From contig MNCI01030542.1 of the NCBI GenBank assembly GCA_015680685.1, forward strand, positions 58,208 to 122,207: 64,000 nucleotides of DNA, read 5' to 3'. This document shows positions 22,540 through 33,400 of this stretch, piece after piece (the stretch's first letter is position 1; each line of letters opens with the position of its first letter). The DNA is from Gnetum montanum (lineage: Eukaryota; Streptophyta; Gnetopsida; Gnetales; Gnetaceae). The notes below the pieces were generated by a model, which made no database searches, had not been told where the DNA came from, and was given only the letters and a program-made list of their open reading frames with translations. Made by a program: the position numbers and the translations under genes.

Positions 22540-25530
22540 TCTATTGCATTTGTTCCATTATCCTCACATGGAATGCTGATGGGAAACCTACACACTCATT
22601 TTCTGCAAAGCAACTTTTATTAAATGTAGAAAACTGTGCCGAGTGGAATTCTTCTGCATAACGTATTATGCAAAACATTAAAAATACTTAAAAAGTCCAA
22701 TGATTGTAGCTACACTGGAATTTTGCTTGATAAATTATTGCAACTTAAGTCTATAGCTTCTAGAAGCTGTGGCTTTCCTAAGGATGAAGGAATGTGACTG
22801 TGGAACATGTTATGAGATAGATTTAGTAACCTCAAGGTAGTGAGATCTCCAATGCTCTGTGGAATCTCTCCTGTGAGATTGTTGCCCGATATATCTATTA
22901 TGTTATTACCTGGTATTGCAAGCACATCATCGAGTTCCATTCCTTTGTCTATTAGCATCACTTCCAAAGTCTGTGTTGTTAATTGCCCTATTGTCAATTC
23001 AATGTAAACATCACCACTACCCTACAAAACTTGAGATTGCTTGAGCATTTGGAGCTGAGATGGAAGTTTGCCATAAAATTTATTGTTGGATAAGTCCAAG
23101 ATCTGCAAGTTTGTGAAACTGAATACCTATGGAGGAATAGTTCCTCTGAAACTATTATAGCCTAAGTCTAGGACTTTTAGCTTATTCGTTTTCTTCAAAT
23201 ATTTTGGGAGAATGCCGGTTAACAAATTCCTTCTCAAATCTAATATTCTTAGATTCGTACAATTCACCAAAGTGTATGGCAAAGATCCAGAGAGACTTCA
23301 TATAAGCGGACAAACCAATCATAGAAGATGGAAATATTAAAGACAATGCACCTTGAAAGCTATTGTTCCCCAGATTTAAAAATGAGAGTCGATTACAATT
23401 ACCTAGTGCATCAGGAATGTTGCCAGTGAGTTTGTTTTTAGAGACATCCAAAGAGAGTAATTTTTAAGGCTTCCAATGCTTTCTGGAATATGGCCGGTCA
23501 ACTGATTTCCTTTTAAACTTAACACAGCTAATTCTTTCATGTCACCAATGCAGTCTGGTATCCTACCATAGAGACTTAAACCTTCCAAGTATAAATCTTC
23601 TAATTTTCTTAAGCAACAAAGTTCTATTGGAAATGTTCCTGAATTATGAGATGATACTTGGGAAGACAAGTCAAGGTAGATGAGATTTGTGACGTTTCCT
23701 ATACCATTTGGGATTTCACTGGTGGATAATGCCAACTCCTTCAGTTGAGTTAGAAGACATACACAGTCTGGCATTGCAACTTTGGAGCTAGTATGCCACG
23801 TTAAGTATACTAGCTGTTTTAGCTGGCACAACTTCGAAGGAAAACTATCTTTCATGGAATTTGCTTTCACGTGAAAGGAGTTGAGCTGCATCAACCTTCC
23901 CAATTCAGAGGGAATACCTCCACTCACTTTGTCTGCATATAAGTGGAAATCATCAAGTTTGCTCAAGTTTCCCACCTCCCTTAGAATTTCACCTATGAAA
24001 TAGTCCCCTGATAGGGAAAGCAACTTCAGATGTGATAGTTTTCCTAAGAAAGAGGGGACTTGATGACTTCCACCATGAAAATCGAAGGCAAGAAATTGCA
24101 ACATGCTCAAATTACCAAGCTCATTTGGAATCTTTCCATTAAAGATATTTGCCCTCACACTTAAGTATGTGAGTTTGGAGAGATTTCCCCCCTCCTTTGG
24201 GATATTTCCAATTATATTGTCTACACTAAAGAAGAAATTAGTAAGTATGCTCAGGTTTCCTATCTCCTTTGGAAATGCAGCTATGAAATATTCTCTTGAT
24301 AATGACAATCTTTGTCGTATCAATTTTCCAAGGGAAGAGGGAATTAGATCCCTGCTTTCACCTTCAAAGTTGAATTCAAGAGATTGTAACATGCTCAGAT
24401 TGCCCAGCTTATTGGGAATGCTTCCATTAAGATACTCTACATTCACACCGAGGAATGAGCTTGGAAAGATTTCCCAACTCTGTTAGCATCAAACCTCTCA
24501 ATGTTCCTACACTTAACACTAGACTGTGAAGATGTTATAGTTTCCCTAGGGAAGAGGGAATCAAGCCACTTCCATTATTTAATGTTAAGAAGGAAAGAGA
24601 TTGTAATTGACTTAAATTACCAAACTCCTCTGGAATGCTTCCACTTAGTCCATCTCTGTACAAACCCAGGTGGATGAGATTGTCAAGACTCCCCAACTCC
24701 TTTGGTATTGGCCCCACAAAATAATCTCCTCCTAAACATAGACTCTTAAGGCATAAGAATTTTTGTAACCAAGAGGGGACTAGACTACTCCCACCGCCCT
24801 TGAGTCCCAACACAAGAGATTCCAAGTGGCTCAAATTATGCGGCCCTAGTGGAATACCACCCCTAAAATTTGATCCTTCCAGTTGTAGCCACTGAAGATG
24901 AAATAAATCTGCCAACCACAACAGTACAAGGTTACTCTAACCATCCCCATACAATTACAAACTTATATTTTGAAGCAGAGCTTCCTGGAATACTCCCTTT
25001 GAAAGAGGGCATTTCTAGCTTCAATACCTTAAGATGCTTGAAATTTCCAATCAAGCAAGTATAATTGAGGGCTCAAGCTCATTGTCACCTAGCTCTATAT
25101 GCAATGTTTGAAGAGGAAGAATTTCTCAAAGACTCGGGAAAATGACCTTGTAATGATGGTGATTCGCTGTAGTAAGCCACCAAAATTAGATGTTGCAACC
25201 AACTCAACTACCCAATGTTTTGAGGAATAGGGCCAATCAATTCAACGAAAGAGAGATTCAAATGAGACAAAAATGTGAGATTGCATATGGATGGGGAGAA
25301 AACACCTTATAGCCCGGAGTCACTTAGTTCTAGGGATACCACTCTGCGGGTGTGTGAACTTGAGTTGTTGGTTTGGAAAGAAGATGAAGATGAAGAGTAG
25401 TTAACTCTAGCCCAATCTTGGTAGAGTCCATGCATATTGTGGCTTTCCAATTGGAAAGCATGTTATTTTTATCAAAAATGGTTCCTTCTTTGAACTCCAA
25501 CAAAGCATTGGCATCACTGAGCAAAATGAT
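22540..25530 (-). pseudogene. RLP psi3: near-full-length LRR receptor-like protein pseudogene
   Basis: Reading leftward on the minus strand it begins in the LRR N-cap (SDANALLEFKEGTIF, NNMLSNW), then a Ser-rich linker, then about 25 LRRs. The longest open piece is 347 codons (23403-24446), with repeats such as GSIPNKLGNLSML and GRIPDCIGDMKELAVLSL. Others are 24535-24921, 23182-23451 and 22710-22997. The end has the RLP signature VMLIDKGMELDDV, ISGNNLTGEIPQSIGDL and IDLSCNNLSSKIPV, then a tail-like FSTFNKSCFA at about 22600. Stops and frameshifts separate all pieces. The paired N-cap cysteines read as Tyr. No kinase was found, which fits an RLP rather than a receptor kinase. Signal peptide and promoter are missing because sequence right of 25530 is AT2. 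Confidence 0.85.
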
Positions 25531-25620
25531 CCACAATTGTGCTTGCATAGTGGTTGTAGTAACAATGTTTTTGATCGTCCAACTGCATGAGCATGGCTTC
25601 CAAGGCATAATTGGAAGCAT
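25330..25620 (-). pseudogene. Chimeric 96-codon frame spanning the AT2/RLP junction
   Basis: The first third (from MLPIMPWKPCSCSWT) is antisense-free gypsy RNase H coding material in a shifted frame. The remainder reads into the psi3 N-cap (LLSDANALLEFKEG). The breakpoint lies at about 25525-25541: psi3 homology to psi5 stops near GAGCAAAATGA, and AT2 homology to AT1 starts near CTTGCATAGTGG. I see no evidence of expression. It is listed because it shows the exact fusion. Confidence 0.6.
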
Positions 25621-26930
25621 CCATCATGATATGAAAGAGTTTGGATCAATCAGGTGCTCGTAGAATTGGAGTTTTCACAAGCTTTTCTTTAAGCTGTTGG
25701 AATGCATGTTTGCATTTCTTGGATTAGACAAATGGAGCATCCTTATTTGTCAGCTCCACCAACGGTTTAGTTATCTTAGAGCAATTCTCAGTGAATTGTT
25801 GGTAGTAGCCAGTGTGTCCAAGGAATGACCTCACATCTTTAAATGTTTTTGGTTGTTTGGTAATTCCTTGGATGACCCTTATTTTTTTAGGGTCCACCTT
25901 GATCCCTTTTTCTGATATTCTATGCTCCAAAACAATGCCTTTTTATACCATCAAGTGGCTTTTCTACTAGTTGAGCCTAAGGTTTGTCTCCACACACCTT
26001 TTCAGCACTTGCTTTGATCTAGGGCTTGTTCAAATGTAGCCCCATAGGTGAACAAGTCATCCATCAAGACTTCCACCTCACTACCAATCTATTGTTGGAA
26101 GATGCTCAGAACAAGGCATTGGAATTTGGTTGGGGTATTTGCACAAGCCAACACCTTGATCCCTTTTTCTGATATTCTATGCTCCAAAACAATGCCTTTT
26201 TATACCATCAAGTGGCTTTTCTACTAGTTGAGCCTAAGGTTTGTCTCCACACACCTTTTCAGCACTTGCTTTGATCTAGGGCTTGTTCAAATGTAGCCCC
26301 ATAGGTGAACAAGTCATCCATCAAGACTTCCACCTCACTACCAATCTATTGTTGGAAGATGCTCAGAACAAGGCATTGGAATTTGGTTGGGGTATTTGCA
26401 CAAGCCAAATGACGTCTTTCTGTATGTGAAAGTCCCCTAGGGACTTGTGAATGTGATTTTTGCCTAATCCTCTGATATTATTAGAATTTGGTTATAGCCA
26501 CTATAACCATATAGAAAGTTGTAGTAGCAATGCCTAGAAATAGTGTCTAACACCTAGTCCACAAATGGCAATGGTAAATGATCCTTATAAGTTGCCATGT
26601 TCAATAGCTTAAAATCGATGCAAACCCTCCATTTGCCACCTTTCTTTAGCACTATCACAAGTGGGCTAACCCACTCACTATCTGCAATGGGATAGATTTA
26701 TCCCTCCTTGAGGAGGAGTTAAATTTCCTCTTTCACGATCTACTTCAATTTGGGGTTCAACTACCACTATGGTTGCCTCTTTGGCTTGATGGAGGCATTT
26801 GTGTAGATGCAATGCTGGCATATCCTTGGATCAATTCCAGTCTGCTCATGATATAATTGGGTAGAGCTGTTGGCCATTTGTTGACCACCTCCAACAACTT
26901 TTTTTTTTTGCACAGGAGCAAGGTTGGCAT
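25530..26930 (-). pseudogene. AT2 reverse transcriptase with start of RNase H
   Basis: The thumb frame 25724-25930 (FKDVRSFLGHTGYYQQF) matches AT1. The catalytic LMDDLFTY occurs twice, at 26057-26065 and 26314-26322, because of an exact 257-bp tandem duplication that duplicates the palm region. The N-terminal palm (SEWVSPL, KKGGKWRVCIDF) is at about 26600-26700. Several TAG and TAA codons replace Trp and Gln codons. Confidence 0.8.
25895..26408. repeat. Exact 257-bp tandem duplication inside AT2
   Basis: Bases 25895-26151 and 26152-26408 look identical at every position I compared, from CACCTTGATCCC to GCACAAGCCAA. Everything around them is old and diverged, so the duplication is either very recent or an assembly error. 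Confidence 0.9.
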
Positions 26931-27774
26931 TGGTGATGACTAGCTTGCCATTTTTCAGAAAACATATCCCATTTTGGCCAGTAGAGTTTTCAACTCAAAG
27001 GGCGCTTGTTTGAAGCTTTCAATGATTTCCAACTCTCCTTAATTGGTGTCATAAGGTTCATTAGAGAGTTGGTGATGGATTTGCTCCATATCTTCCATGC
27101 CTTCAATGTAGGCACCATCAGGCTCTTAGTTTGTTCCATGTAGAGAGTTGAGCTGCTTTCAAGATCAGTTGTTAGCCATTGGATGCCCTTCTGTCTTGTG
27201 GCTGTTGCATACAGACATTTTGAATTTGTCACATTGGCACACTGTCTGCATGCTGTGGTTTTTGTACTTTTCACAATCCACAATTTCTACATGCAGTTGC
27301 ACCTTGTGTCACAGTACACAATGCATGGAACATGCTTCCTCTCTATTTTTCCAAATTCATTTTCCTTAGAAATTTCCAAGGAAATGTCTTTGATTCCCAA
27401 CCATGCATCTATAGTGCTCAACCAAGCCTTTCCCATGATGATTGAGAAGTCTCCCTTGTAGTTATCTACTCGGATCACTAGGAAGGCAGTAGGATAGGAC
27501 CATCCATAGACGGTGGTCACAATGTTTTCAATCTCAAGGGAACAATGATGAATTGATTTGCCAACCCTAAACAGATGTTGCTCTTCTTGGGAGGAGGTAG
27601 GTTCCAGGCTTTGTACATCTCATGAGCAATCAAATTTACACTAGAACTTGAGTCCAAAAGAGCCTTGCCCAGCTCATTCCTAGCAATTTGTAGGTAAATA
27701 AATGGAGTCCTAGGATTATATCTTTTCTTGAGAAGGTGGCCAATCCTTATCCAATCTATGATTGCATGGGTCAA
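26931..27774 (-). pseudogene. AT2 linker and protease
   Basis: The minus-strand frame 27517-27774 holds ALLDSSSSVNLIAHEMYKAW, the protease active-site region in which the triad Gly is changed (DSS instead of DSG). Frame 27287-27520 holds the flap and C-terminal region GDFSIIMGKAWLSTIDAWLGI. The linker toward RT (26990-27283) is frame-shifted. The collinear AT1 region is 6467-7290. Confidence 0.75.
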
Positions 27775-29085
27775 TTACAGTATGCACCTTGGGAGGCGTT
27801 TGGTTTGAAGGGATCTCGAATGAAGCTGTAGAGGATGATGGAGAAGCAGGGTCATCAGTCATAGGTGTCTATGAGGGCTTTGAAGGATTGTTGGTTCTGA
27901 AGAAAGGTCTTTTTTGGGGGGTTTTTTTTTTCTGAACCACTCAAGTGAGGAGTTGGCTGTAAGTTAACAGTCCTTGTGGCATTTCTTTGCTGCAATTGGG
28001 TAGGAATTTTGCCTTGTATGGATGGAGCTTTTGGCAATTGAATTAAGGGTAGAGGTATAGTTGCAGAAGGATGAGGAAGGTAGAAAGGAAATGGGGATTC
28101 CCCCCTTGGAGATTGGGGCGGTGTTGGAAAGATGCGGGATTAGAGGAGTCATGTGGAAAAATTGGCTATTGAACGTAGTACCCATAGAGATATGGTTACT
28201 GGTAAGGGTATTGTTGCCTTGGTGGTGGCATCCCCCATGATCATGGATGTTGCCATTGCTAGTACTGTTCATGAGGTTTGGGTGGAGTTCCACTCAGATA
28301 GCAGGCTTGTTGTTGGTGGAACTACCTGTAGTTGCCTTGAGGATAAGGCAATCTCTTGGGTGCTTGCCTTTTCACCAATCTAGGATTCAATGTGTACAGT
28401 CCATATTCTTGTAGGTGTGACATAATTGAGCAACATTCCTTAGAATGTTTGTATTAGCATATGTTACACTCACCATCATCTGTTTTGGATTCCACAACCT
28501 CTTTGATGGCAGTAGCTTTGCCCTTATCCCTTTGATGGGCACGTTTAGCTTCTTTTATTCTCCTTCAATCATGATCACTACTTTGCTCTTTGAACTCTTC
28601 TGCAATTCTGAGAGCAGTTTGGAACCTCTTGTGCAAAGATTCCCACATCTTATCTACCTTAGTTGATATTTTAGAGACAAATTTCTGGATTGGCAAGGTT
28701 TTACGTTGCACCACTTCATCAAGTGATGCCTTCTCCTCATCATCATAGAATCAGACCTCCCTTTTGGGCATGGAAGGGTCTTGGTTGTACTCCTCCGCAC
28801 TTCTCCTTTTTCGCAACTCACCTTCTTCTTTGGCCACCTGCTCAATCAACCTTTGAATTTGATGGGCCCTTAGCTTTGAAAGTCTCCCTTAGGCATAGAC
28901 CCCAAGGTTTTTCCTTGTTCCTGTTCTGAGCCCATCAATGATATGGCGGAGAGGCTCCCTTTGAGAGAAACCATGGCTTGGGCATTTGTGCAATAAAGAG
29001 TAATATTTGCCCATGGTGACATCCAAGAGTTTATGTGTTCTCTTCACCCATGGATCTGCTTTCTCCACATGTTGACATTCTTACT
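27775..29085 (-). pseudogene. AT2 gag fragment
   Basis: It corresponds to AT1 7400-8690. A zinc-knuckle-like CNIC, then YKHSKEC, lies at about 28415-28470, and a Pro/Gln-rich region lies at 27855-28293. The capsid-like helix region, rich in Arg and Glu, is at 28654-28950. The gag 5' end is missing where LINE sequence begins near 29085. Confidence 0.7.
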
Positions 29086-30450
29086 TCGTAGATTGGGGAG
29101 GTTATTGGTATGGAGTCCTTTTTAGGTTTTCGTCTAAGACCAACTCAGTGAGTTTGTGTCAAGCTTAATTTGTAAAAGCAACGACCATACTCGCTAGAGG
29201 TTAATGTTAAAGGAAAAACTTTCATGCAATAGATCTCATATCTTACACTCCCAAATCGTTGTTATTATTGTCTTAATCGTAATTATAGAAAAGCTCAATG
29301 TCCAAAGCTAGTGGCAAAGATTGAAGCTAAGAGAATTTTAGTTGAACAAGTTAGTAACGAATTAAAAGGAAAAAATATATATTTGGATCTAGGTAATGAT
29401 AATTTTGAGATGCACCCCTTGGATAATCCTTTTTCTTTGAACCCCAAGATGATAGATACCGAAGCTATGAATATTGAGACTGCTAATGCTACTAAGAATC
29501 CTCAAAACCGAAATGGGACTCCAAATGAAGCTACTGGTGGACGAGAGCAAGTTACTTAGAAAACCTATGCCTCAGTCACACGTGATAAATCCTATTTTTA
29601 GCAATTTCCCTAAAGGGTATTGATCCTCGGTTGTTGTTAATGATAATCATTTCGCTAGCAGAAGAATAGGTGCTCGTTGTCCTTTAGTAAATAGTTTTGA
29701 GTCCAATAACTCTTTTAAGGCTTTAGTAGTTGAGGGAGATCCTTCTTCACCTTTACATCCACAATGAAGTGTCTCTCTTGGAATGTTAGGGGACTCTTGG
29801 ATCTCTGTAGAAAATATATAGTTTAGGATTATCTTCGTAGGCATTACTTAGATGTTGCCTTTATTCAAGAAGTTAAAATTCAAGGTTTCCATCTTCAAAC
29901 TTGTTGTAAGAGTATTTTTTTCTAATAGTTATTATGTTTCTTCTCACTATGAGCATGGTAAAGGTGGAGCTATAATTCTTCTTCATAGTAAGTGGCAGGG
30001 CAGGAGTCTGTTATTGATCATGGTTGTGATAATTTGGGGCATTGTTGTCGGGTTCAGTTACAACAAGCTAATGACATTTTGGGTTTCATTTTTGTTTACA
30101 CTCCTTGTAGCTAGAATGGCTTGGACACAACTTACCTGCGGCCAATTGGATCATTGCAGGAAACTTTAATATGATTGAGAATCTAGAGGATAAATTTGGA
30201 GGGCAAAGATGTGGTTTAGACAACAGTGAACTCTCCTTTTGGCTTCCACTGAAGAGCAAATTGAATTTGCAGGAAGCTAATGAAAATTACCCTTCTTCTA
30301 GTACTTCTAATTGGTTTACTTAGAGCAATGCTAGACAAGGAGACTCCTACATTTCGTCTAGGTTGGATAGGGTATACATGTCTGCGAATGCTTCTATCCA
30401 ATTTACTACCACCAACGGTGCTCTTGTTCATGTAGATTATACCTAGGTTC
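29085..30450 (+). mobile_element. L1-type LINE, 5' half: ORF1 end and endonuclease of ORF2
   Basis: ORF1: a CCHC-like knuckle CYYCLNRNYRKAQC lies at 29260-29301 with its His replaced by Tyr. It is followed by frame 29311-29559 and a frame-shifted continuation ending in TGA at 29765-29767. ORF2: ATG at 29764, MKCLSWNVRGL, then AFIQEVKIQGF, GNFNMIENLEDKFGG and SRLDRVYMSA. These are the apurinic endonuclease motifs of plant L1 LINEs, which nick target DNA. The element stops near 30450 with no reverse transcriptase and no poly(A). Truncation at the 3' side is not the usual LINE outcome and points to later deletion. Confidence 0.8.
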
Positions 30451-30619
30451 TGTCAAAAGATTTACTGTTCAAAATATCTTCTTTTGAAAAACAAAAAATA
30501 TTTTGGATCAGCAAAAATACTCAACAAATATAGATTAAAATAATGTGTGTAAAATTTTTTTAAATTGAAATGATTTGTTTCACAGAATTCACTATAGGTG
30601 TTTGAGAAATCTGCAGCAA

Positions 30620-32345
30620 CAAATGAAATTGAAATAATTTTACAAAACTTTGGAAACTGGAAACTGGAAATTTTTATTATGTCCAAGAAATCACAAAGAA
30701 TTTGTTGGACGATCACAAAGCCTCAATATATTTTTGAAGAAAGTTGAAAACATCATTGATGTAATGCACTAAGCAAATAGGTTTAATTTGAAAGAAAGCA
30801 ATCAGCAGACTAAAATTAATAATATAATTCAATTGAATGTGAGCCAAAAATAGACAAATTAATAGTATAATTTCATTGAATGTGAGCCAAAGATAGACAA
30901 AATAAAAAAAATATGTTCTTCATCTTCTATGCTTTGTTTGTGTAGTATAGAAATACACTCTTCTCTTAATAAATTGATCTAACAACCTGTGTCAATAAGG
31001 AGATGATGAGGGAGCTTATTCTTGCTCTAGCAATTTGTTTTCTCAAATAAATAGAAATAGTTGAGAATAGATACTCTTGAGTACTAGATAACAAACCTCT
31101 TCTACTAGAATGTAAATAAAAATGTTGTCCCTGATGTGTTCAACCAAACTTTAGTCAAGATTTTTAGAGTTTTTCGAAAGAGCCTTTTATTTAAAAGAAA
31201 ATCCTCTATTACAATATTCCATGACTAAATCCATAATTTTTCTTGATGCAACCATCCATTTTCTTGTGTAGCATTCATTATCTCTTTAGCATAATTAACA
31301 TTTTCCATGCGACTTAGTTGTTGAGTATAAGCAATAAATTGACAAAGGGCTTCAACTTTAAAAGGAAGCAAATCTTCTTCTAAAAGTAAGATATCATAAG
31401 AAGTTTGCATTTTCACTTGAAATTCACATACAAAAAACTGTTTTTGAACATGCTCTAATTTTTTTCCAATTATGTGTGAAAAGAAAAGGCTTCCAAACAA
31501 CACACCCATATAATAATATAGGTTGGACAAGATTGCCAAAAAGTTTTCTTTTGATCTCCAATGCCAAAATTTATGACCTATTATAATTATTTCTTAGAGC
31601 AAATAGAGCTCGCACACCACTTGAAACCCTTTAAACAATAAGGGTATTCCAACTATAAGTATTGGCAAATTCAACTCCCAAATGTTTATAAGGTTCACAT
31701 ATATCCAGTCTTTTTTCTCTGAGTTAAAAATTGTAATTTCTATTTCTAGTGTCACAAATTAAAATTTTAGTCTTATCAATATTAACTTTCATACTAGAAT
31801 GGTTGTAGTAGTCATGGAGAATTTGAAGCATATAATTTAATCATGTAGCTGGTTTTGCAATCAATGGCACATCATTTGCAAATAGAAGCATGTTCAAAAA
31901 TAATCCATTCACTGAGATACCATGATGAGAGACACTTTGCATCCATTCCCCCAATTCATCTATAAATATGCCAAAAAGAGTAAGTGATAAAGGACAACCT
32001 TATTTAACTCCAAATAAGCTGTTGATAATTGTTCCTTCTCCAGTAAGATTATCTTCAATAAGAATATTAACAATCTCATAGATTCTTTTAGCAACACAAA
32101 AGAGATCTTGTGGAATGTTAATGCTATCCAATATCTTCAAAAGGTTATCTTGAGCAACAAGATCATAAGCCTTGGAAAAATCAACAAAACAGGTAAAAGT
32201 TGTATAGTTGGGCCTTTTTGCTTTCTCTACACAATAACACAAAGTTATTAGATGGTCTAGAGTAGAATGATTCCTCCGTAAGCCCACTTATGATTAAGCA
32301 GAAAGACCTTTCATTTCTACCCATGAATTTTAGAGGTCAGCCTAA
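30620..32345 (-). mobile_element. RTE-type LINE relic A (reverse transcriptase)
   Basis: Minus-strand frame 32000-32287 reads GLRRNHSTLDHLITLCYC, CFVDFSKAYDLV and NSLFGVK, the RT fingers and palm of RTE-clade LINEs. Downstream pieces are GCPLSLTLFGIFIDELGEW, a decayed ADD box (LLFANDVPLI), KVNIDKTKILI, YKHLGVEFANTYSW and VQPILLYGCVVW. The C-terminal tail is in frame 31225-31539. The likely 3' end lies near 30640-30690, where ATTTTTATTATGTCC on the plus strand resembles the end of relic B. Multiple stops make it dead. Confidence 0.75.
30812..30901. repeat. Two tandem copies of a 45-bp unit
   Basis: The unit containing TTGAATGTGAGCCAAA and TAGACAAA occurs at about 30812 and 30857 with a few substitutions. 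It is AT-rich and lies in the 3' flank of RTE relic A. No function is apparent. Confidence 0.65.
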
Positions 32346-32619
32346 ATTTGCATCAATGAATCAATTCTATCAAATGTGAAAGAAGTTAATTAGTGACCAG
32401 CCAAACTTTAAAGATTCATCAAGTTAAAAGGTTTTGAGAATCAAAATCATAATCTGTATTTTAAATACACATCCTTTTATCATAAAATCTTCTCGTCTGG
32501 TGGGACCCTTAAGTGTATTTAAAATACAGATTATGATTTAAAGGCCTTACAATACACCTCCTTTTACCACTAAATACACATCCTTTAAAATTACAGACTG
32601 GTACAATGAAAAATCACAA

Positions 32620-33400
32620 CAAAGGATGGTGCGTATGAATAGATAAGCATGTGTCACATTGAGCCACATGGACACATTATTTGCAAACAAACAATTGAAG
32701 GATGGACACATTTTTTGCAAACAAACTTTCATCAAAGGTGGAGAACTCTGTGCTCACAGAGATTTCTTTTTCATATTTTGTTATTAGAAACATTTTGAAC
32801 AGTTAAAGCTGCCAAAAGATGTAGCTGCACTAGATATGCTCTAAACAATTTACTGTATCTTAAATCTATAGCTTTCAAAGCCTAGAATTTACTCATAAGA
32901 ACAACTTAATGTTTGCACGATATCCGATCTATAGCTTTCAAAGCCTAGAATTTACTCATAAGAACAACTTAATGTTCGCACGATATCCGATCTATAGCTT
33001 TCAAAGCCTAGAATTTACTCATAAGAACAACTTAATGTTTGCACGATATCCGATCCGTTGTGGAATTTCCCTAGGTGATATGGTTGCCCGACAAGTCTAT
33101 TATATTGTTACCAGGATTATTTGTTATCAAATATTAACAAATATTCTATTTATAGATTCGTAATTAAACCTTTCATCCATTACTAAGTGTTAGTTCATAT
33201 TTATCATACCTGGTAATTGATGATTGCTGAAATTGCTTAATCATTTGGAGCTATGATAAAATGGAACATGACCATAAAATTGATTGTTGGACGCATCTAA
33301 CATTTGCATGGTTGTAAAATTTACTGTTCAAGGTAAAATGTTTCCCGTAAAAATTGCCTACACACAGTACTCTAACCTTAATTCTGAGATGCTGTAGTGA
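32620..33400 (-). pseudogene. RLP psi4: eroded minus-strand RLP 3' relic
   Basis: 32690-32870 matches the tail of psi2 and psi3. On the minus strand 33250-33340 reads FTTMQMLDASNNQFYGHVP, the same LRR as psi3 FTNLQILDLSNNKFYG. It is interrupted by a 63-bp triplication at 32865-33053. No longer coding. Confidence 0.6.
32865..33053. repeat. Three tandem copies of a 63-bp unit
   Basis: Units start at 32865, 32928 and 32991 (TCTATAGCTTTCAAAGCC) and are almost identical, with one C/T difference near the end of unit 2. Because 63 is a multiple of three, the plus strand stays open across them (32909-33163) and would encode a repeated 21-residue peptide. The sequence belongs to the antisense of an RLP relic, so coding use is doubtful. 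Confidence 0.9.

Larger units (their letters stand above)
25530..29085 (-). mobile_element. AT2: internal fragment of an Athila-like element, no LTRs
   Basis: A 3.55-kb piece is collinear with AT1 from RNase H (5400) to gag (about 8680). Both LTRs, integrase and most of RNase H are absent. The left edge fuses to RLP psi3 and the right edge to a plus-strand LINE. A fragment with two non-LTR ends is more likely left by recombination or deletion than by ordinary insertion. Confidence 0.85.

Noticed and set aside
24103-24486. 127-codon plus-strand frame
   Set aside because: Antisense of the LRR coding region of psi3. The repeats follow the LRR period on the minus strand.
22540-25530. Possibility that psi3 is a receptor kinase or a live RLP
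   Set aside because: No kinase motif (GxGxxG, HRD, DFG) is present on the minus strand left of 22540, and several stops and frameshifts interrupt the LRRs.
32865-33053. CRISPR-like appearance of regularly repeated units
   Set aside because: The units are directly adjacent 63-bp tandem copies without unique spacers, in a plant pseudogene.
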